NCBI RefSeq assembly: GCF_014904755.1
Contig: NZ_JACZFQ010000020.1
Span: forward strand, 110,707-174,706
Source: Neoluteolibacter marinus
GTDB lineage: Bacteria > Verrucomicrobiota > Verrucomicrobiia > Verrucomicrobiales > Akkermansiaceae
Reading direction: 5' to 3'
Length of the DNA: 64,000 nucleotides
The notes below the pieces were generated by a model. That model was given only the letters and a program-made list of their open reading frames with translations, was not told where the DNA came from and did no database searches. Both the position numbers and the translations under genes were made by a program. Below, piece by piece: positions 61,448 to 64,000 of this stretch (positions are counted from its first letter, which is position 1; each line of letters opens with the position of its first letter).

Positions 61448-62008
61448 ATGAGCACCACCTTCATCCTCGATCCCGGCCACGGGATGTCCAACCGCCGCCG
61501 CGGGGTCTTTGATCCCGGGGCAGTCGCAGCAGGCGTCCGCGAGGCGGACATCGCCATGGAGTGGACGAACGAGCTGCGCTCGATCCTCCGCGCCGCCGGG
61601 CATCGTGTGGTGCGGACGCGGATCGATCACCACGACCCGGCTCCGGTGGGGAAGCGGGCGGGCATTGCCCGGCAGTATCGGGGTGACGTCATGGTCTCCT
61701 TCCACTGCAACGCCGCCGACGGCCGCGCGAACGGGACGGAGACCTTCTACCGCGGCGCGGAGAACCGGGCGATGGCGAGCGCCCTCAACGAAGCGGTGGT
61801 CGAGGCGCTCGGCACCCGCTCCCGCGGCGCGAGGACCGAACGCGAAAGCCAGCACGCACGGCTGGCGATCATGGCGTTCCAGCCGTGCTTCCTGATCGAG
61901 CTGGGGTTCATCGACCACGACGGGGACCGGGCGAAGCTGCTCGATGCTGACCTCCGGCGCCGCGCCTGCGAGGCGATCGCAAGGGAGCTCCTTTCTAGCA
62001 CGGCATGA
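61448..62008 (+). CDS. N-acetylmuramoyl-L-alanine amidase endolysin (Amidase_3)
   Basis: A 186-residue zinc amidase with metal ligands His11 (ILDPGHGMSNRR), Glu32 (VREADIAMEWT) and His86 (VMVSFHCNAADG), and catalytic Glu151 (CFLIELGFIDHDGD). It cuts the bond between muramic acid and the peptide stem. It has no signal peptide, so it depends on a holin for access. The ATG at 61448 is preferred over a GTG at 61421. It overlaps the next small membrane gene (ATGA). Confidence 0.93.
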   Translation: MSTTFILDPGHGMSNRRRGVFDPGAVAAGVREADIAMEWTNELRSILRAAGHRVVRTRIDHHDPAPVGKRAGIARQYRGDVMVSFHCNAADGRANGTETFYRGAENRAMASALNEAVVEALGTRSRGARTERESQHARLAIMAFQPCFLIELGFIDHDGDRAKLLDADLRRRACEAIARELLSSTA

Positions 62009-62214
62009 ACGAGCTCGTCTCCATCCCCATCGGTTGGATCCTGTCCTGCATCGGCGGGCTCGGCGCCATCATCGCCACCCTGGCGGGGATCATCTACTCG
62101 TCCCTGAACGCCCGGCTGGCGGCGCAGGACCGGATCATCGAGCGGCTGCAAGGGGACATCGACCGCATGTCGAAGGGCTGCGGGGTGAAGGAGTGCCTGT
62201 GGCGGGAGCGGTGA
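62005..62214 (+). CDS. Small membrane protein of the lysis module (holin or spanin-like)
   Basis: A 69-residue protein. One long hydrophobic helix (IPIGWILSCIGGLGAIIATLAGIIYSSL) is followed by a coiled coil (NARLAAQDRIIERLQGDIDRMSK) and a Cys-containing tail. One N-terminal membrane helix with a coiled-coil ectodomain resembles an inner-membrane spanin, or a class III-like holin. It is translationally coupled to the endolysin. Confidence 0.65.
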   Translation: MNELVSIPIGWILSCIGGLGAIIATLAGIIYSSLNARLAAQDRIIERLQGDIDRMSKGCGVKECLWRER

Positions 62215-62479
62215 GGGGGGCTGCCGGGAGGTTCCGCCACGCCATTTCCAGTCGTTCCATTCCTGAAGCTCTCCTGATCTTTTGGAACTCGAAAGCAGGC
62301 ATAACAGCTTCTCTCACCTTAGCGGATGATCCTCAGAGTCTTACAAGTTTTCACCGTCAAGACAGGTGAAAGGAGCCTCGGATCTCGTTGACAGCCACTC
62401 TCTTGCGACCCAGCCTCCCGGTAAAACAGCCGTTGGCATATCGGATCTCGCCGATATGCTCACCGGGTTAATAAATACT
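62215..62479. other. Spacer between lysis module and first integron cassette, with hairpins
   Basis: 265 bases without a gene. It includes a 7-bp inverted repeat (TTTCACC 62349-62355, GGTGAAA 62365-62371) and a larger stem: GCATATCGG 62436-62444 with CCGATATGC 62451-62459, enclosed by CCCGGT 62417-62422 and ACCGGG 62462-62467. The stem lies just before the first cassette boundary at 62480, where an attI or an unassigned attC would be expected. It does not show the R''/L'' boxes of a normal attC. A TTGACA at 62388-62393 could belong to a cassette promoter, but no matching -10 is clear. Confidence 0.55.
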
Positions 62480-62480
62480 G

Positions 62481-62982
62481 TTGGGCAGAGACAATGAAGC
62501 TGCTGCAGATCCTCCTTTTGTGTGTCGGCCTCGCGACGCTCACGTGGCCGCATGTACAATGGCGGCTGCTGGCTCGGGATTACGACGCCAAGGAAGCCCT
62601 GTGGAAGGGTGTGGCATACTGGGCGACCACCGGTAGTAGGTGCCTCATAGTAGGCGGCTGCTGTCTCCTGACGCTGACACTTTTAAGCAGTGGGTGGATC
62701 CCCTCCTCGCCTTCGGTCGTGGCGATTCCGTTCTGGTGCGTTGTGCTGGGACTCGGGGTTTCGTGCTACGCGCTTGGATGGGGTATAGTTCTCCGGCCGT
62801 GAACAGCAGCCGCTTTCGTGTGTGGTTCACGGGCAAGGCGTCCAACGAATCAAGAAGCCCAACAAGTCGCTGGTGGACGACCCCTATCAGCGGCTTTGTT
62901 GCGTTCTTGCCGCCAGCTTCGGGGCCTGATTAATTGTCCGTGGCCGCTCCGGCGAGGTTACCGGGTCGCCACAGCTTTGACG
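62481..62982 (+). mobile_element. Integron gene cassette A
   Basis: Boundary box GTTGGGC at 62480-62486, ORF 62494-62802, then the attC with R'' GCCCAAC (62857-62863), the exact complement of the boundary box. Recombination between G and TT would excise 62481-62982 as a circle. Confidence 0.9.
62494..62802 (+). CDS. Cassette A: unknown integral membrane protein, 102 aa
   Basis: MKLLQILLLCVGLATLTWPHVQ starts with a hydrophobic stretch, followed by two or three more helices (LIVGGCCLLTLTLLSSGW, VVAIPFWCVVLGLGVSCYALGWGIVL). It starts eight bases inside the cassette, the usual minimal 5' UTR. No family recognised. Such small membrane proteins are frequent in cassette arrays, with no known function. 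Confidence 0.75.
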   Translation: MKLLQILLLCVGLATLTWPHVQWRLLARDYDAKEALWKGVAYWATTGSRCLIVGGCCLLTLTLLSSGWIPSSPSVVAIPFWCVVLGLGVSCYALGWGIVLRP

Positions 62983-62988
62983 TTATCC
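62857..62988 (+). other. attC recombination site of cassette A
   Basis: R'' GCCCAAC (62857-62863) is followed by AAGTCGCTG. The 5' stem GCTGGTGGACGACCC (62869-62883) pairs with GGGTCGCCACAGC (62963-62975), leaving two extrahelical bases, G and A, on one strand. The site ends at R' GTTATCC (62982-62988), which belongs to the next cassette. The total of 132 bases fits chromosomal or mobile integron attCs of the larger class. Confidence 0.9.
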
Positions 62989-63422
62989 TAAAAAATGAGC
63001 GGAGCGGCATACTTCATCACATTCCATGATGCAGATACTGGCGTTCTGCTGAATCGAGATGGTTCTTGGTGGAACGCCGAAAAAGAGGACGAAATGTTCA
63101 ATCCATCATTTGCTACTCTGGACGAGGCGAGAGCCCTTAAAGACTCACTTCTGGATGAGCGCCCATATGGTGAGGTCGTAATCTACGCCAACGGCAAAGA
63201 ACTGGAAACTCACCGTGATGAGAAAAAGCTAAACCAATACCTGAAAGAGCGGAAGTCATGCTATGTGTGGAGATCGCTCCCTGCTTGGGTTAGAATATTC
63301 AAGCGTAAACCTATTTGCCGAATCTACGAAGAAGGATAACAAGCCGTGGGTGGCAACGGCGGACAAGCTCGCTAGTTCGCTTCGCTCTGCATGCCCGACG
63401 CCGCCGTGCCACCGCTCTAACG
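62983..63422 (+). mobile_element. Integron gene cassette B
   Basis: Boundary GTTATCC at 62982-62988, ORF 62995-63339 and the attC with R'' GGATAAC (63334-63340), again the exact complement. The stop codon lies inside R'', as is common in cassettes. Confidence 0.9.
62995..63339 (+). CDS. Cassette B: unknown cytosolic protein, 114 aa
   Basis: MSGAAYFITFHDADTGVLLNRDGSWWNAEKEDEMFNPSF ... ALKDSLLDERPYGEVVIYANGKELETHRDEKKLNQYLKE. It is alpha/beta-looking, acidic and aromatic-rich, with a short basic C-terminus. The start is six bases after the boundary box. No homologue recognised. Confidence 0.75.
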   Translation: MSGAAYFITFHDADTGVLLNRDGSWWNAEKEDEMFNPSFATLDEARALKDSLLDERPYGEVVIYANGKELETHRDEKKLNQYLKERKSCYVWRSLPAWVRIFKRKPICRIYEEG

Positions 63423-63428
63423 TTCGGC
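63334..63428 (+). other. attC recombination site of cassette B
   Basis: R'' GGATAAC overlaps the ORF stop. The stem GGTGGCAACGGCGG (63349-63362) pairs with CCGCCGTGCCACC (63401-63413), leaving one extrahelical A. The right side runs through CGCTCTAACG to R' GTTCGGC (63422-63428). Its length of 95 bases and its architecture match a typical attC. Confidence 0.92.
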
Positions 63429-63436
63429 AGAAGATC

Positions 63437-63892
63437 ATGCATTTTCGATACTCCCTTCTTGGTCTATGGGCCGTGCTTTCGGTGACCAGCTGTGAGAACG
63501 AGAGCGGCGTCTATCTGGATCACAAGAAGCAAGAAATTAGATTGAATGGAGAGAGAATCACCGTGGAGGAGTTTACGGAATTCGCCGTTGCCACAACGAA
63601 CTCCGACGTTCCTGTCACCATTCTTGGTGAGGATGGACGCGAGACAACGTCAGTAGGAGAGCTCCAGGAGGGGCTCAGGGCACTTCCTGAGGTGTTTCTC
63701 TCGTATGACGGGCCAGAATCCTATTTTGAGCCAGGAGATGCTGGGGCTGATTCAGGAGACGACTCTGATCCATTCGCCGACACAAAGATGAATGTCGAAC
63801 AAGGCGGAGCTGGACAATCCGCCACCCACTCCGAGTCGAATTCGGAGGGTGGCGACAAACCTCAACCAGAATCGGAGTCGCGCCCCCGGTAG
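63437..63892 (+). CDS. Cassette C: unknown lipoprotein, 151 aa
   Basis: MHFRYSLLGLWAVLSVTSCENESG carries a lipobox (VTSC), so lipidation at Cys19 is predicted. The mature part has two beta/alpha-like segments (HKKQEIRLNGERITVEEFTEFAV; NSDVPVTILGEDGRETTSVGEL) and a long acidic Ser/Gly/Glu tail with disorder-like composition. The start is eight bases past the boundary box. No homologue recognised. Confidence 0.75.
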   Translation: MHFRYSLLGLWAVLSVTSCENESGVYLDHKKQEIRLNGERITVEEFTEFAVATTNSDVPVTILGEDGRETTSVGELQEGLRALPEVFLSYDGPESYFEPGDAGADSGDDSDPFADTKMNVEQGGAGQSATHSESNSEGGDKPQPESESRPR

Positions 63893-63986
63893 GGGATGTG
63901 TGGACTTTTACGTTGCTATGGCTTCGTGTTTGTCAACGGGCAAAGTGCTACTGTTTTCATCGTAGGTGATGAGATTCCGGCGTCCG

Positions 63987-64000
63987 GTTCAACGCGTCGG
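63987..64000 (+). other. Possible start of a further attC site
   Basis: GTTCAAC (63987-63993) fits the R'' consensus RYYYAAC and is followed by GCGTCGG. The rest of the site would be to the right of the window. Its complement GTTGAAC differs from the cassette C boundary box at three positions, so the assignment is weak. Confidence 0.35.

Larger units (their letters stand above)
42983..62216 (+). mobile_element. Phage-derived integrative element (prophage or satellite) beside tRNA-Leu
   Basis: The element is bounded on the left by tRNA-Leu and the integrase. Contents in order: integrase, YbjQ-like cargo, repressor/operators, early operon with RecT-YqaJ recombination and replication genes, FRG cargo, ParB-methyltransferase, terminase subunits and holin/endolysin. 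The right limit is a guess, set where lysis genes end and an integron cassette array begins. I found no duplicate of tRNA-Leu sequence to the right that would mark attR, so the true end may lie beyond the window. No portal, capsid, protease or tail gene was found. Confidence 0.8.
63423..64000 (+). mobile_element. Integron gene cassette C (runs off the window)
   Basis: Boundary GTTCGGC at 63422-63428, ORF 63437-63892. The expected attC is not complete inside the window; a possible R'' (GTTCAAC, 63987-63993) at the edge only partly complements the boundary box. Confidence 0.7.

Noticed and set aside
62417..62467. A further attC just before cassette A
   Set aside because: It lacks R''/L'' boxes and the extrahelical-base pattern; a hairpin or attI-related region is more cautious.

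Overview
The window is high-GC bacterial DNA (about two thirds G+C by eye) and most likely comes from a Verrucomicrobiota genome, probably Verrucomicrobiales. The pointers are a Verru_Chthon cassette protein A at the left edge, an ECF sigma factor of the Rhodopirellula/Verrucomicrobium type coupled to a FecR-LamG protein, a PEP-CTERM LamG protein, LamG/sialate-esterase proteins and many secreted multidomain enzymes. All family assignments come from reading motifs and domain order; no database was searched.

Bases 1-42,900 are host chromosome. In order: the end of a Verru_Chthon cassette protein; an alpha/beta hydrolase divergent from a small lipoprotein; a secreted glycoside-hydrolase-like protein; a leftward group (MFS transporter, O-methyltransferase, M42/M20 peptidase, small unknown); a secreted SGNH esterase; an extracytoplasmic regulon (ECF sigma, FecR-LamG, PEP-CTERM LamG, LamG-SASA esterase) in which a spaced promoter-like motif occurs before the sigma gene and again before the LamG gene; a CNNM/CorC protein and an OmpR/HisKA two-component pair; succinate dehydrogenase subunits C and A without B; an OppF-type ATPase; the circularly permuted ATP-grasp / alpha-E / transglutaminase trio; a 1,437-residue secreted phosphoesterase coupled to a TPR protein; a GspE/GspF pair; a PBP4-type carboxypeptidase; a PDZ protein; a cytochrome P460-like fusion; an ada-alkB repair operon; and tRNA-Leu(TAG).

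From about 43.0 to 62.2 kb lies a phage-derived element beside that tRNA. It has a tyrosine integrase, a cI-like repressor facing an operator cluster of CTAAAC half-sites, a long rightward operon with stop/start overlaps (RecT, YqaJ exonuclease, ASCH, DUF4942-like, RusA, replication protein, DnaC-like loader), AT-richer cargo (an FRG-domain gene and a two-gene island), a ParB-methyltransferase, terminase small and large subunits, and a lysis module. No portal, capsid or tail gene is present. Three arrays of AGTGNNN heptamers punctuate the packaging genes.

From 62,480 to the right edge is the most unusual part: an array of integron gene cassettes. Two attC sites have the expected architecture (inverted-repeat stems with one or two extrahelical bases). 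In each of the two complete cassettes the 5' boundary box (GTTGGGC, GTTATCC) is the exact complement of the R'' box of its own attC (GCCCAAC, GGATAAC). A third cassette runs off the window. No integron integrase is present. The three cassette ORFs encode an unknown membrane protein, an unknown cytosolic protein and an unknown lipoprotein.
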